This document shows positions 8,949 through 16,667 of a DNA stretch of 64,000 nt, piece by piece. The notes beneath the pieces were generated by a model. That model did not search any database, was not told the origin of the DNA, and was given only the letters and a program-made list of their open reading frames with translations. Origin of the DNA: Peptoniphilaceae bacterium AM52-5BH (GTDB lineage: Bacteria > Bacillota > Clostridia > Tissierellales > Peptoniphilaceae); NCBI GenBank assembly GCA_027669155.1, contig JAQEDR010000007.1, positions 1 to 64,000 of the forward strand. The letters are read 5' to 3'. The number at the start of each line of letters is the position of its first letter. Positions within the stretch are counted from its first letter, which is position 1. The position numbers and the translations under genes are program-made.

Positions 8949-10649
8949 ATGAATAAAAAGAATATAGGAGCTATGCTATCAGTTATAGCTGCAGTTACAG
9001 CAGGTGCGAGTGCATATGCTACTACAATTGACAATTTAGACCAAGATCAACATACAAATTCGCTAATTACAGAAGCGAATTATACAGAAAGCTATTCTGA
9101 TTATGATCTAGTGAAATCTGAATATACTGAAGATGTAAAAAATACAAAGATTGCCAAAGAGGCAAAACCTGTCAAAGAAGAAAAAATAGATGAAAAATCT
9201 AACTTAGATAAATTAGTAGAAAATGCTGCAAGAGATGCTGTAGTTGAAATAACTGCAACTAAAGAAGTAGAAGCAAGCGAAGAAGCTCCAGCTGAAAAAG
9301 ATACAGAAGATAAGAAAGAAAAAGCTGAGCCTAAGGAAGAAAGTAAAGAAGAACTTAAAGAGGAAGCTAGCGAAGAAAAAACGGAAGAAGCTGATAAGGA
9401 AGAAGAGAAAGATCTTGCTGTTGTTAAATATGTTAATACAGAAATCCTTAACGTAAGAAGCACCAAAGATATGGATGAAAATAATATCGTATCTTCCCTT
9501 AAGGCTGGCGATGAAGTAAAAGGCATACTAGAAGATGGCTTCCTAAACACTGAAATAGGATACATAAATGAAGACTTCCTTTCAGATGTATACCCAGTAG
9601 ATCTAGTAAATGAATTAAATAAGAAAGAAGAAGCTAAAAAGGCTGAGGAAGCAAAACAAGCAGAAGAGGCTAGAAAAGCTGAGGAAGCAAAACAAGCAGA
9701 AGAGGCTAAAAAGGCTGAAGAAGCAAAACAAGCAGAAGAAGCTAAAAAGGCTGAGGAAGCAAAACAAGCAGAAGAAGCTAAGAAGGCTGATGAAGCAAAA
9801 CAAGCAGAAGAAGCTAAGAAGGCTGATGAAGCAAGACAAGCTGAAGAGGCTAAGAAGGCTGAGGAAGCAAGACAAGCTGAAGAGGCTAGGAAAGCTGAGG
9901 AAGCTAGAAAAGCTGAAGAGGCTAGGAAAGCTGAGGAAGCTAGAAAAGCTGAAGAAGAAAGACAAGCCCAAGAGGCTAAATCATACTATTACACAGGATG
10001 GGTTAATACATCAGTATTGAATGTTAGATCTAGTGCAGGAGACGGTAGCATCATTGGATCTGTTAGAAAAGGTGACTGGCTAGAAGGCGAAGCTTCTAAC
10101 GGTTGGTTAGAAATTGACTACAATGGCCAAAAGGGCTATGTATCAGCAGACTTCTTATCTGACACTGAAGTAGCTAAGGAAGAAGTGAAAGAAGAAGTAG
10201 CAGAAGCTAACGAACAAGTCCAAGAAGTAGAAGAAGTTCAAGAAGTAGAACAAGCTTCAGCACCAGCATATAGTGGATCTGGTCTAAGTGCGGCAGACCT
10301 TGCAACACAGTTTGTAGGTAGTCCATATGTTTGGGGTTCTGCTAACCCAGGAGTAGGATTTGACTGTTCAGGTCTTACATCTTATGTATATAGTCAAATG
10401 GGGATATCTATCCCACACCAATCAGCAGCCCAATACTCAAGCGGCTATGCTGTAGATTCATCTAATCTTCAAGCAGGAGACCTTGTATTCTTCTCATATG
10501 GAGGTGGCGGAATCGACCACGTAGGAATTGTAGTAAATTCTGACGGTACCTTCGTTCACGCATCAACACCTGCAACAGGCGTTAGATATGACAATGTATA
10601 CAACGGTAGCTTCCAAAATGCATTTGTAGGAGCTAGAAGAATATACTAG
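8949..10649 (+). CDS. Secreted SH3-domain NlpC/P60 peptidoglycan endopeptidase
   Basis: 566 residues from ATG 8949; an in-frame ATG at 8937 overlaps the SD GGAGG and is unlikely. The signal peptide ends near SAYA-TT (residues 1-23). A charged linker follows, then a first bacterial SH3 domain (about 158-215, TEILNVRS), a long coiled-coil-like repeat of EEAKKAEEAKQA type (about 222-340) and a second SH3 domain (about 345-405, TSVLNVRSSAGDG). The C-terminal NlpC/P60 domain has catalytic Cys473 (FDCSGLTSYVY), His524 (DHVGIVV) and His537 (FVHAST). It probably cuts stem-peptide bonds in the wall during division or turnover. The EAK repeats vary slightly in DNA sequence and are prone to length change. 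Confidence 0.94.
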   Translation: MNKKNIGAMLSVIAAVTAGASAYATTIDNLDQDQHTNSLITEANYTESYSDYDLVKSEYTEDVKNTKIAKEAKPVKEEKIDEKSNLDKLVENAARDAVVEITATKEVEASEEAPAEKDTEDKKEKAEPKEESKEELKEEASEEKTEEADKEEEKDLAVVKYVNTEILNVRSTKDMDENNIVSSLKAGDEVKGILEDGFLNTEIGYINEDFLSDVYPVDLVNELNKKEEAKKAEEAKQAEEARKAEEAKQAEEAKKAEEAKQAEEAKKAEEAKQAEEAKKADEAKQAEEAKKADEARQAEEAKKAEEARQAEEARKAEEARKAEEARKAEEARKAEEERQAQEAKSYYYTGWVNTSVLNVRSSAGDGSIIGSVRKGDWLEGEASNGWLEIDYNGQKGYVSADFLSDTEVAKEEVKEEVAEANEQVQEVEEVQEVEQASAPAYSGSGLSAADLATQFVGSPYVWGSANPGVGFDCSGLTSYVYSQMGISIPHQSAAQYSSGYAVDSSNLQAGDLVFFSYGGGGIDHVGIVVNSDGTFVHASTPATGVRYDNVYNGSFQNAFVGARRIY

Positions 10650-10662
10650 TAATAATCAATCT

Positions 10663-10695
10663 ACCCCGATTAGGCTTAGCCTAGTTGGGGTTTTT
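10663..10695 (+). terminator. Rho-independent terminator after the NlpC/P60 gene
   Basis: ACCCC-A-TAGGC (10663-10675) pairs with GCCTA-T-GGGGT around a short TTA loop and is followed by TTTTT. It lies directly before the folD start. Confidence 0.88.
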
Positions 10696-10708
10696 ATATG
10701 GAGGATGT

Positions 10709-11491
10709 ATGAGAGTTTTAAATACAGATGAGATCAAAAAAAACTTGATAGATGAACTTACAAATCATAAGTTTACAGGTAAGCTTTTGCTCTTATCTAA
10801 AAATCCTACGAATGAGGCCTTATATTATAAGAAGGCAATAATTAGAAGATGTGAGGAGTTTGGTATTAAATATGTAGACCATGAATTTACTAAAGAGATG
10901 CCAGAAGAAATCTTAGCATATATTAATGCCTTTGATAAGGAAGATGGCTATATAATACTTGCTCCCTTCGGAGATGAGAAAGATTTAACTTACCTTAAAA
11001 ACAATATAGAAATCAAGGACCTTGATGCCTTCACCTATAGGAGTCTGGGTTTTTCTATGGAAGGGGTTAGTAGAAGTCTTCCCCAAACAGCAAGGGCAAT
11101 AGTAAGATTTCTAGAAGAAAAATATCCAAGTCTTCGCGGTAAAAATATAGTAATCTCTAATAAGACTACGACAATAGGAAAGCCTCTAGCGATGAATTTA
11201 GTATCAAAATATGCGACAGTCACCATGATAACCCGCCATACGGCAGATCAAAGAGATTTGATTAAAAATGCTGATATATTTATATCCGCCATCGGCAAGG
11301 CCAATTTTTATGATAAGTCCTATTTTTCTGAAGGAATGCTTGTAGTGGATGTCGGCACGACCTACCTAGATGGGAAAATAGTAGGGGATGTCGATTATGA
11401 GAGCTTAGAGGATATGGATATAGAAGTTCTCACAAACAAAAAAGGCATAGGAGCCCTTACGACACTCATGCTTTTAGAATCTTTAATTTAA
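10709..11491 (+). CDS. folD: FolD-like methylenetetrahydrofolate dehydrogenase/cyclohydrolase, divergent
   Basis: 260 residues from ATG 10709 with SD GGAGG (the ORF is open further upstream through the terminator). The NAD(P)-binding half is recognisable: GKNIVISNKTTTIGKPLAMN, ATVTMITRHTAD, NADIFISAIGKANF, VVDVGTTYLDGKIVGDVD. FolD interconverts methylene-, methenyl- and formyl-tetrahydrofolate, feeding PurN and PurH (both in this window) together with Fhs. Two hallmark motifs are degraded: the VQLPLP segment reads IILAPFG, and the C-terminal PGGVGPMT reads NKKGIGALT. The catalytic Lys in the NP...YVxxK region may be kept (Lys at NP+9), but alignment there needs a two-residue gap. Activity may therefore be altered. 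Confidence 0.82.
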   Translation: MRVLNTDEIKKNLIDELTNHKFTGKLLLLSKNPTNEALYYKKAIIRRCEEFGIKYVDHEFTKEMPEEILAYINAFDKEDGYIILAPFGDEKDLTYLKNNIEIKDLDAFTYRSLGFSMEGVSRSLPQTARAIVRFLEEKYPSLRGKNIVISNKTTTIGKPLAMNLVSKYATVTMITRHTADQRDLIKNADIFISAIGKANFYDKSYFSEGMLVVDVGTTYLDGKIVGDVDYESLEDMDIEVLTNKKGIGALTTLMLLESLI

Positions 11492-11499
11492 AATAAAAT

Positions 11500-11531
11500 G
11501 GATAAGAATCTTTGTGGTTAGATTCTTATCC
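11500..11531. terminator. Terminator between folD and tpx
   Basis: GGATAAGAATCT (11500-11511) pairs perfectly with AGATTCTTATCC (11520-11531). On the reverse strand it is followed by ATTTTATTTT, so it mainly serves tpx; it may also stop folD transcripts. Confidence 0.85.
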
Positions 11532-11536
11532 AAAAT

Positions 11537-12046
11537 TTAATTTTCTAAGCTTTTAACAACTTCTATTGCTTTTTCATAATCTGGTAAATCTGTATTTTGC
11601 TCTAAATATTCAGCGTAGACTATTTTGTTGTCCTTGTCTACTACAAAAACTGACCTATTTAGAAGCTGAAGTTCATTGATCAAGGTTGAATATTTCTTTG
11701 AGAAATCATGGTGAATGTAGTCTGAGACGAATTTATTGTTAGTGATTTCTTTTTCCTCAAGGAATCTCACTTGTGCAAAAGGAAGATCGTTTGATATAGT
11801 GATAAGTGAGACTTCGTCGGATAGGTTCTCTCTGGCCTTAGTAAACATTGTGGTTTGAATCTCACAAACTGATGTATCTATTGATGGGATAACAGATATC
11901 AGCTTAATCTTACCATCGTCTTCTTTAGATGAATATTCATTTAGTTCGTTATCAATAGCCAAAAAGTCGGGTGCTATATCCCCAACTTTGAGTTTTTCAC
12001 CGTCTACACTTACTTCCACACTGCCGAATTTTACTTTTCTTGACAT
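11537..12046 (-). CDS. tpx: Thiol peroxidase (atypical peroxiredoxin) without resolving cysteine
   Basis: 169 residues, the normal Tpx length. The peroxidatic site is intact: IPSIDTSVCEIQT with Cys61. The helix that carries the resolving Cys in classic Tpx (ADLPFAQxRFC) reads SNDLPFAQVRFLEE here, with Leu96 in place of Cys. Cys61 is the only cysteine in the protein, so it must work as a 1-Cys enzyme with an outside thiol donor. It removes hydroperoxides in the cytoplasm, useful for an anaerobe exposed to oxygen. SD AAGGAG lies just upstream. Single gene, divergent from the L25 gene. Confidence 0.93.
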   Translation of the reverse strand: MSRKVKFGSVEVSVDGEKLKVGDIAPDFLAIDNELNEYSSKEDDGKIKLISVIPSIDTSVCEIQTTMFTKARENLSDEVSLITISNDLPFAQVRFLEEKEITNNKFVSDYIHHDFSKKYSTLINELQLLNRSVFVVDKDNKIVYAEYLEQNTDLPDYEKAIEVVKSLEN

Positions 12047-12114
12047 TATTACTCCTTTCTATATAATATCTTCATAATTTATATACCCGATTTGTAATGA
12101 TTGAAACTAAAACA

Positions 12115-12143
12115 TTGTAAATGAAATGTTTATGAGGTATAAT
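12115..12143 (+). promoter_or_regulatory. Promoter of the L25 gene
   Basis: TTGTAA (12115-12120), 17-base spacer, TATAAT (12138-12143), followed by SD AAGGAGG and the ATG at 12173. Confidence 0.8.
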
Positions 12144-12172
12144 TAAGCAGTATGAATATATAAGGAGGCAAA

Positions 12173-12826
12173 ATGGCAGAGTTAGTTTTACAAGCAGAAA
12201 AAAGAGAAGCTACTGGTAAAAACAAAGTTAACAAGCTCAGAGAAGCTGAACTAATACCAGGAGTTGTTTATGCCAAAGATGAAGAAAATATAAATGTTCA
12301 AGTAACAGCTAGAGATTTTGAAAAGGTACTTAGACAAGCTGGAACATCAACAATTATAACATTAGATTTTGATGGTGAGAAGAAAGACGTACTTATCAAA
12401 GCATATCAAAATCACCCATTCAAAAATCAATTTTTACACGTTGACTTCCAAGCAATCAACCAAAACGAAGCTATCAGAGTACAAGTTCCAGTTATTCTCG
12501 TTGGTAGAGATGATATCAGAGTTGAACCATCAGTACTAGTTCAAAACATTGACGTTGTTGAAGTAGAATGTCTACCAAAATACATCCCACAAACAGCAGA
12601 CGTTGAAGTAAGCGATCTACAAATCGGTGATGTTAGAACAATAGCTGATCTTGACATTGCAAAAGTTGACGATATCACAATTCTTGCAGAGGACGACGAA
12701 GTAATCTGCTCACTACAAGAACCTAACGAGGAAGAAATTCCAGAAGAAGGCGAAGAAGCAGCTGATGCAAGCGACGTTCCAACAGTTGATGAAACTGAAG
12801 AAAGTGAATCAGAAGACGAAGAATAA
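12173..12826 (+). CDS. rplY: 50S ribosomal protein bL25, Ctc/TL5 type
   Basis: 217 residues, the long form with an L25 domain (about 1-93; EKREATGKNKVNKLREAELIPGVVYAK at the start) that binds 5S rRNA, and the TL5/Ctc C-terminal beta domain (about 100-185). An acidic tail rich in E and D ends the protein. In Bacillus the homologue Ctc is a stress-induced ribosomal protein. It has its own promoter and terminator, so it is a single-gene unit. Confidence 0.95.
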   Translation: MAELVLQAEKREATGKNKVNKLREAELIPGVVYAKDEENINVQVTARDFEKVLRQAGTSTIITLDFDGEKKDVLIKAYQNHPFKNQFLHVDFQAINQNEAIRVQVPVILVGRDDIRVEPSVLVQNIDVVEVECLPKYIPQTADVEVSDLQIGDVRTIADLDIAKVDDITILAEDDEVICSLQEPNEEEIPEEGEEAADASDVPTVDETEESESEDEE

Positions 12827-12830
12827 GATT

Positions 12831-12857
12831 AAAAAAGGCCAGACGGTCTTTTTTTTT
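12831..12857 (+). terminator. Rho-independent terminator after the L25 gene
   Basis: AAAAAGGCC pairs with GGTCTTTTT (one G-U) around AGAC, continuing into a run of T to 12857. Confidence 0.85.
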
Positions 12858-12900
12858 ACAATCTTTTAAGCTAATCTTCTAAGCTAAATTTTTCCTAATA

Positions 12901-12909
12901 TGGTATAAT
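12901..12909 (+). promoter_or_regulatory. Extended -10 promoter directly at the tmk start (leaderless)
   Basis: TGGTATAAT at 12901-12909 is a perfect extended -10 (TGnTATAAT) with no good -35. Initiation 7 bases after the hexamer falls at 12916, the A of the tmk ATG. There is no SD in the intervening TAATAAAAAC, consistent with a leaderless mRNA. Confidence 0.7.
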
Positions 12910-12915
12910 AAAAAC

Positions 12916-13545
12916 ATGACAGGAAAACTAATAGTATTTGAAGGTCCTGATGGATCTGGTAAAACAACAGTTATAAATGAAGTAAAGAAGAGACTTAAGA
13001 AAGATCAGATAGAATTCTTGGACTTTAGAGAACCAGGTGGAACCAAAATCTCTGAGAAAATTCGAGAAATTATCATAGATAATGACAACGAGAATATGAC
13101 AGCTAGGTGCGAATGTCTCCTATTTGCGGCAAGCAGGGCCCAACTTATAGAAGAAGAAATAAGACCAACACTTGAAAAAGGTAAGCTTGTCATATGCGAT
13201 AGATTTGTCCTAAGCTCCCTCCTCTACCAAGGAGTTGGCAGGGGACTGGGTATCGAAAAGGTAAAGGAAATCAACGACTTTGCCACAGAAAATACAAAGG
13301 CAGACCTTACTTTATTCTTCGACATAGACTACAAGACAGCCCTAGTAAGAAAGAGAGCTAACTTCTCAGCAGATAGACTCGAAAGCGAAGATTTCGACTT
13401 CCACAAGAAAATCTTCGACGCTTATCTAGATATAGCCGATAGATACAAGGACGATATAAAAAGAGTAGATGCAACGAAATCTATCGAGGAAGTAACTGAT
13501 CAAGTAATGGACTTAATTTACAAATCTTTGGAGGTAAAACTATGA
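12916..13545 (+). CDS. tmk: Thymidylate kinase
   Basis: 209 residues. The P-loop FEGPDGSGKTT is at residues 8-18, the DRF-type motif CDRFVLSSLLYQG binds dTMP, and the lid region RKRANFSADRLES is in the usual place. It phosphorylates dTMP to dTDP for DNA synthesis. The P-loop position fixes the ATG at 12916 as the start although no SD precedes it. The stop overlaps darA (ATGA). First gene of the tmk-darA-holB-ricT operon, an order known from Bacillus and other Firmicutes. Confidence 0.96.
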   Translation: MTGKLIVFEGPDGSGKTTVINEVKKRLKKDQIEFLDFREPGGTKISEKIREIIIDNDNENMTARCECLLFAASRAQLIEEEIRPTLEKGKLVICDRFVLSSLLYQGVGRGLGIEKVKEINDFATENTKADLTLFFDIDYKTALVRKRANFSADRLESEDFDFHKKIFDAYLDIADRYKDDIKRVDATKSIEEVTDQVMDLIYKSLEVKL

Positions 13546-13871
13546 AACTACTTATAGCTATAGTTCAAGATGCAGATGTGAACTTTTTGGTTGACGCGTT
13601 GACAGACAAGGGATATAGGATTACAAAGCTCGCAACTACTGGAGGATTTCTCAAAAAAGGTAATACAACCCTTCTAATAGGTGTCGAAGAAGAAGACCTA
13701 GACGAAGTCCTATCCATAATAGAGAAAAACTGCAAGAAGAGAAATACAACAACAACTATAATTAATCCAACAGCGGAAAGCTCACTTTTGACAAACACAG
13801 TTCCAATAGATATAACTGTAGGAGGAGCTACAATCTTTCTAATAGACGTTGACAAATATATCCAACTATGA
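13542..13871 (+). CDS. darA: Cyclic-di-AMP receptor protein, DarA/PstA family
   Basis: 109 residues with a PII-like fold. KLLIAIVQDADVNFLVDALTDKG and TKLATTGGFLKKGNTTLLIG match the DarA (YaaQ) family; the TTGGFLKKGNTT loop is the family hallmark, and the binding pocket for c-di-AMP lies there. DarA-type trimers sense this nucleotide, but the output is not known. It overlaps tmk and holB by ATGA at both ends. The second small gene often present here in Bacillus (yaaR) is missing. Confidence 0.93.
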   Translation: MKLLIAIVQDADVNFLVDALTDKGYRITKLATTGGFLKKGNTTLLIGVEEEDLDEVLSIIEKNCKKRNTTTTIINPTAESSLLTNTVPIDITVGGATIFLIDVDKYIQL

Positions 13872-14653
13872 GCTTTAAAAATAGGGAAATAGACGTAGAA
13901 AATCTGTCCAATGCCTATATTTTTGAAGGGAAAAACGAAGAAGCCAACAAGGCCTTTGCCCTTGATTTTGCAAGGGAAGTCTTTAGCTATTATGGGATAG
14001 ATGATGAGAATAATCCTGACCTATATCTGATTGATAAAGAAGGTGGAATAATAGATATTGAAACTATCAGACAAGTCTTAAAGGATATCTATCTTAGACC
14101 CTACAACGGGAAGATTAAAATATATATAATCCACAACGCCCAGGACTTAAGGCAAGAAGGGTCTAACGCCATGCTAAAAAGCTTGGAAGAGCTAAGAGAT
14201 TATGTAAAAATCATCTTTACCTGTACCAATAGATACAATCTCTTGGCAACTATTAGGTCTAGATGTCAGATAATCCCAATACATGGGGAAGAAAACGACC
14301 TCGATATAGATATGGATAAGGTCTTTGAGATAATGTCTGATATCTATAATGGCAAAATAGAAACATATTATAAGAACAAGGACTTCTTTAATAAGTACAA
14401 GGACGATAGGCAAACTATCTACAAGGCAATGCTAAAAGTCTACCAGGCCCTAATAAGCTACAATTATAATAGGGATGAGCTTGATTACAATACAAAATAT
14501 ATGCTGAAAAAATTTCCGCAAATATCTATGGATGAAATAGAAAAAGCAATATTTTTGATAGAAGACATACAAAATGCAACAAGAACAAATATTAATTATG
14601 ACTTGAGCATAGAAAAAATCATATTTAATATATTTAGAGAGGGGAATTTCTGA
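13868..14653 (+). CDS. holB: DNA polymerase III delta-prime subunit
   Basis: 261 residues, shorter than the ~330 usual. YIIHNAQDLRQEGSNAMLKS and LEELRDYVKIIFTCTNRYN match the clamp-loader delta-prime sequence, followed by the ATIRSRCQII segment with the SRC motif. The N-terminal nucleotide-binding part is weak, as expected for a non-catalytic clamp-loader subunit. It helps load the beta clamp. The start codon overlaps darA (ATGA). Confidence 0.88.
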   Translation: MSFKNREIDVENLSNAYIFEGKNEEANKAFALDFAREVFSYYGIDDENNPDLYLIDKEGGIIDIETIRQVLKDIYLRPYNGKIKIYIIHNAQDLRQEGSNAMLKSLEELRDYVKIIFTCTNRYNLLATIRSRCQIIPIHGEENDLDIDMDKVFEIMSDIYNGKIETYYKNKDFFNKYKDDRQTIYKAMLKVYQALISYNYNRDELDYNTKYMLKKFPQISMDEIEKAIFLIEDIQNATRTNINYDLSIEKIIFNIFREGNF

Positions 14654-15454
14654 TTGAGAGTCGTAGGAATAAGATTTAGACCAGCGGGTAAAATATATCA
14701 TTTCGATGCAAATGGAAATGAATTTGAATATAAGGATAAGGTAATAGTAGAAACATCAAACGGAATAGAAATGGCAGAAGTTGCCTTAGTCGATGTTGAT
14801 GAATCAGAATGTAAGGGCAAGCTTTCGGAAGTAATTCGAAAAGCCACCAATGATGACCTATATTACTATGCCAAAAACGAGCAAGATGCCAAAGAGGCGA
14901 TAAGTCTTTGCCAAGAAAAGGCCACATCCCATGGGCTAAAGATGAAGATAATAGATGCAAAATATACCTTTGACAGAAGCAAAATCACCTTCTACTTCAA
15001 AGCAGAAAATAGGGTAGACTTCAGGTCTCTCGTGAAAGATTTGGCCTCAATCTATAGAAATAGGATTGAGCTTAGACAAATTGGAGTAAGAGATCACGCC
15101 AAAATGATAGAACACCTAGGTCCTTGTGGACAAAAATGCTGCTGTGGGAGATTTCTTAATGACTTCAAGCCCCTATCTATCAAAATGGCCAAAGATCAAA
15201 ACATTACCCTAGATCCAGGGAAAATTTCTGGTATGTGTGGAAGGCTCATGTGCTGTCTATCCTACGAAGAAGAATGCTACAAATGTAGCAAGAAAATCAT
15301 GCCTAAAGAAGGCCAGAAGGTAAAGACAGCAGACGGATACGGCATGGTTCTTAATAATGACTACATCAGAGAATGTTCCAAAGTAAGAGTTAAGCTTACT
15401 GGAACCGATGAAGAAATTGAAGAGACTTATTCGTGTAAGGATATGGAATATTAG
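14654..15454 (+). CDS. ricT: PSP1/RicT family protein (YaaT)
   Basis: 266 residues from TTG 14654, directly after the holB stop with SD GAGGGG. The PSP1 domain occupies the C-terminal half. The cysteine-rich signature GPCGQKCCCGRFL, followed by MCGRLMCCLSYEEECYKC, matches RicT, which in Bacillus joins RicA and RicF in an Fe-S-containing complex that affects RNase Y-dependent mRNA processing. Last gene of the tmk operon. Confidence 0.93.
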   Translation: MRVVGIRFRPAGKIYHFDANGNEFEYKDKVIVETSNGIEMAEVALVDVDESECKGKLSEVIRKATNDDLYYYAKNEQDAKEAISLCQEKATSHGLKMKIIDAKYTFDRSKITFYFKAENRVDFRSLVKDLASIYRNRIELRQIGVRDHAKMIEHLGPCGQKCCCGRFLNDFKPLSIKMAKDQNITLDPGKISGMCGRLMCCLSYEEECYKCSKKIMPKEGQKVKTADGYGMVLNNDYIRECSKVRVKLTGTDEEIEETYSCKDMEY

Positions 15455-15456
15455 AA

Positions 15457-15494
15457 ATGATAATTAATATCAATTTGAATAAATTATCATTTTA
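15457..15494. terminator. Palindrome after ricT: weak terminator or operator
   Basis: AATGATAATT (15456-15465) pairs with AATTATCATT (15482-15491) around an AT-rich loop, then TTTAAATTTA. A TGATAAT-T-AATATCA 7-1-7 near-palindrome at the left arm also resembles a Fur-type box, which would suit the ferredoxin gene downstream. The sequence cannot decide between the two. Confidence 0.5.
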
Positions 15495-15526
15495 AATTTA
15501 AAATTAGAATAAATATAAAAAAAATC

Positions 15527-15555
15527 TTGACTTTTAATTCCGTATGTTGTATATT
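15527..15555 (+). promoter_or_regulatory. Promoter of the ferredoxin gene
   Basis: TTGACT (15527-15532), 17-base spacer, TATATT (15550-15555), then SD AGGAGG before the ATG at 15591. Confidence 0.75.
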
Positions 15556-15590
15556 ATAGACATAAGAAATAAACAAATAGGAGGAAAATT

Positions 15591-15764
15591 ATGGCTTATA
15601 GAATAGATGAAAATACATGTATTTCATGTGGTTCATGTGAAGGCGAATGCCCAGTAGGAGCAATCTCTCAAGGAGACGCAGCTTACGAAATCGACGCAGA
15701 CGCTTGTATAGACTGTGGTTCTTGTGCAGCAGTATGTCCTGTAGAAGCAATCGACCAAGAATAA
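15591..15764 (+). CDS. 2[4Fe-4S] ferredoxin
   Basis: 57 residues. Two Fe-S motifs of the CxxCxxCxxxCP type are present: CISCGSCEGECP (from Cys10) and CIDCGSCAAVCP (from Cys39). This is the classic small clostridial ferredoxin, the main low-potential electron carrier for pyruvate:ferredoxin oxidoreductase, hydrogenase and similar enzymes. The start has a strong SD (AGGAGG). It has its own promoter and terminator, as a highly expressed single-gene unit. Confidence 0.97.
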   Translation: MAYRIDENTCISCGSCEGECPVGAISQGDAAYEIDADACIDCGSCAAVCPVEAIDQE

Positions 15765-15790
15765 TCAGATACATAAACAAATGACATACT

Positions 15791-15812
15791 AGACCCTTCG
15801 GGGTCTTTTTTT
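15791..15812 (+). terminator. Rho-independent terminator after ferredoxin
   Basis: AGACCC-TTCG-GGGTCT followed by TTTTTT; compact GC-rich stem. Confidence 0.93.
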
Positions 15813-15933
15813 ATAGCTTAAATACGTAAGACTTGTATACATTAAAATATATGTTAGTTATAAGGAAGAAGTAGAAAGAAAATTTGATTAATAATCTAGC
15901 ATATTTAATTTCTAAAATAAGGAGGAGGAAAGA

Positions 15934-16320
15934 ATGAATATTAATAAAGAAGATATGAAGATTTTGTTGAAATCCCAACAAGGGGAGTTGGATGTAGTCT
16001 TAATGTATAAGGCACTTGCAGATGTTGTTAAAGATAAAGAAGATAGAGAAACTTTTAAAAAGCTTGCTGCAGAAGAAGGCCATCACGCTGCTGTATTTCA
16101 CGAGCTTACTCAAGTAAATTTAAATCCAAAGAAGAAATTAGCAATTTTTATGCCTATTCTTTATAAACTAATGGGTAAAAAGAGATTATATCTTAAAATA
16201 GCAGAGGGAGAATACAAGGCTGCTCAAAACTATGCTCCAGTTGCAGAAAAGTTTCCAGAAATTGAAAGTGTAAAAAACGATGAGAAAAGACACGGAGATA
16301 TGGTTAAGAGTCTGCTTTAA
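15934..16320 (+). CDS. Ferritin-like/rubrerythrin-type di-iron protein
   Basis: 128 residues of four-helix-bundle type. Candidate di-iron ligands are Glu in QQGELDVVLMYKALA, EEGHHAAVF, AEGEYKAAQNY and DEKRHGDM, the two ExxH pairs expected for the ferritin-like fold. There is no C-terminal rubredoxin domain, so it is not a full rubrerythrin. Likely role: iron oxidation or peroxide reduction. Strong SD (AAGGAGGAGG). It follows the ferredoxin gene but after a terminator. Confidence 0.82.
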   Translation: MNINKEDMKILLKSQQGELDVVLMYKALADVVKDKEDRETFKKLAAEEGHHAAVFHELTQVNLNPKKKLAIFMPILYKLMGKKRLYLKIAEGEYKAAQNYAPVAEKFPEIESVKNDEKRHGDMVKSLL

Positions 16321-16667
16321 TTATTTTTGCTATGATCAATTGTCTATAGATTTTATCTAAAATACTTGTTATTTAGCTGTTAGGCTTGATTAAAAATTTG
16401 AAATGTAATCAATAAATTTTTTATTAGATATTATCTTTGAATTTCTTATTTAGAATTGATAAAAGAGAAAATAAAGCTGATTTAAATTAAACAGAGCAAG
16501 TTTGCGCTATAATTTAAGTATATACATATAAAACTTTAGAAGTTAGATAAGACTGGGATAAATTACTATTTATGTAATTGTTTCCTTTATTTTCAAGGAA
16601 ATTTTCCTATAGTCAAAATATAACTTTTATTTTACCTATAATATTAAATAAGATGTGTGGAATAAAT
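16321..16667 (+). other. AT-rich intergenic region
   Basis: About 350 bases without a supported gene. A TATAAT at 16508-16513 preceded by a poor -35 could be the promoter of the GNAT gene downstream. The open frame upstream of 16668 has no SD and no family resemblance and is treated as non-coding. Confidence 0.5.

Noticed and set aside
9615-9971. Reverse-strand frame opposite the NlpC/P60 EAK repeats
   Set aside because: Ser/Phe/Leu low-complexity shadow of the coiled-coil repeats, with no start signals.
16578-16667. Longer start for the GNAT at 16668
   Set aside because: The 30 extra residues (MFPLFSRKFSYSQN onward) have no SD and do not resemble a GNAT N-terminus.
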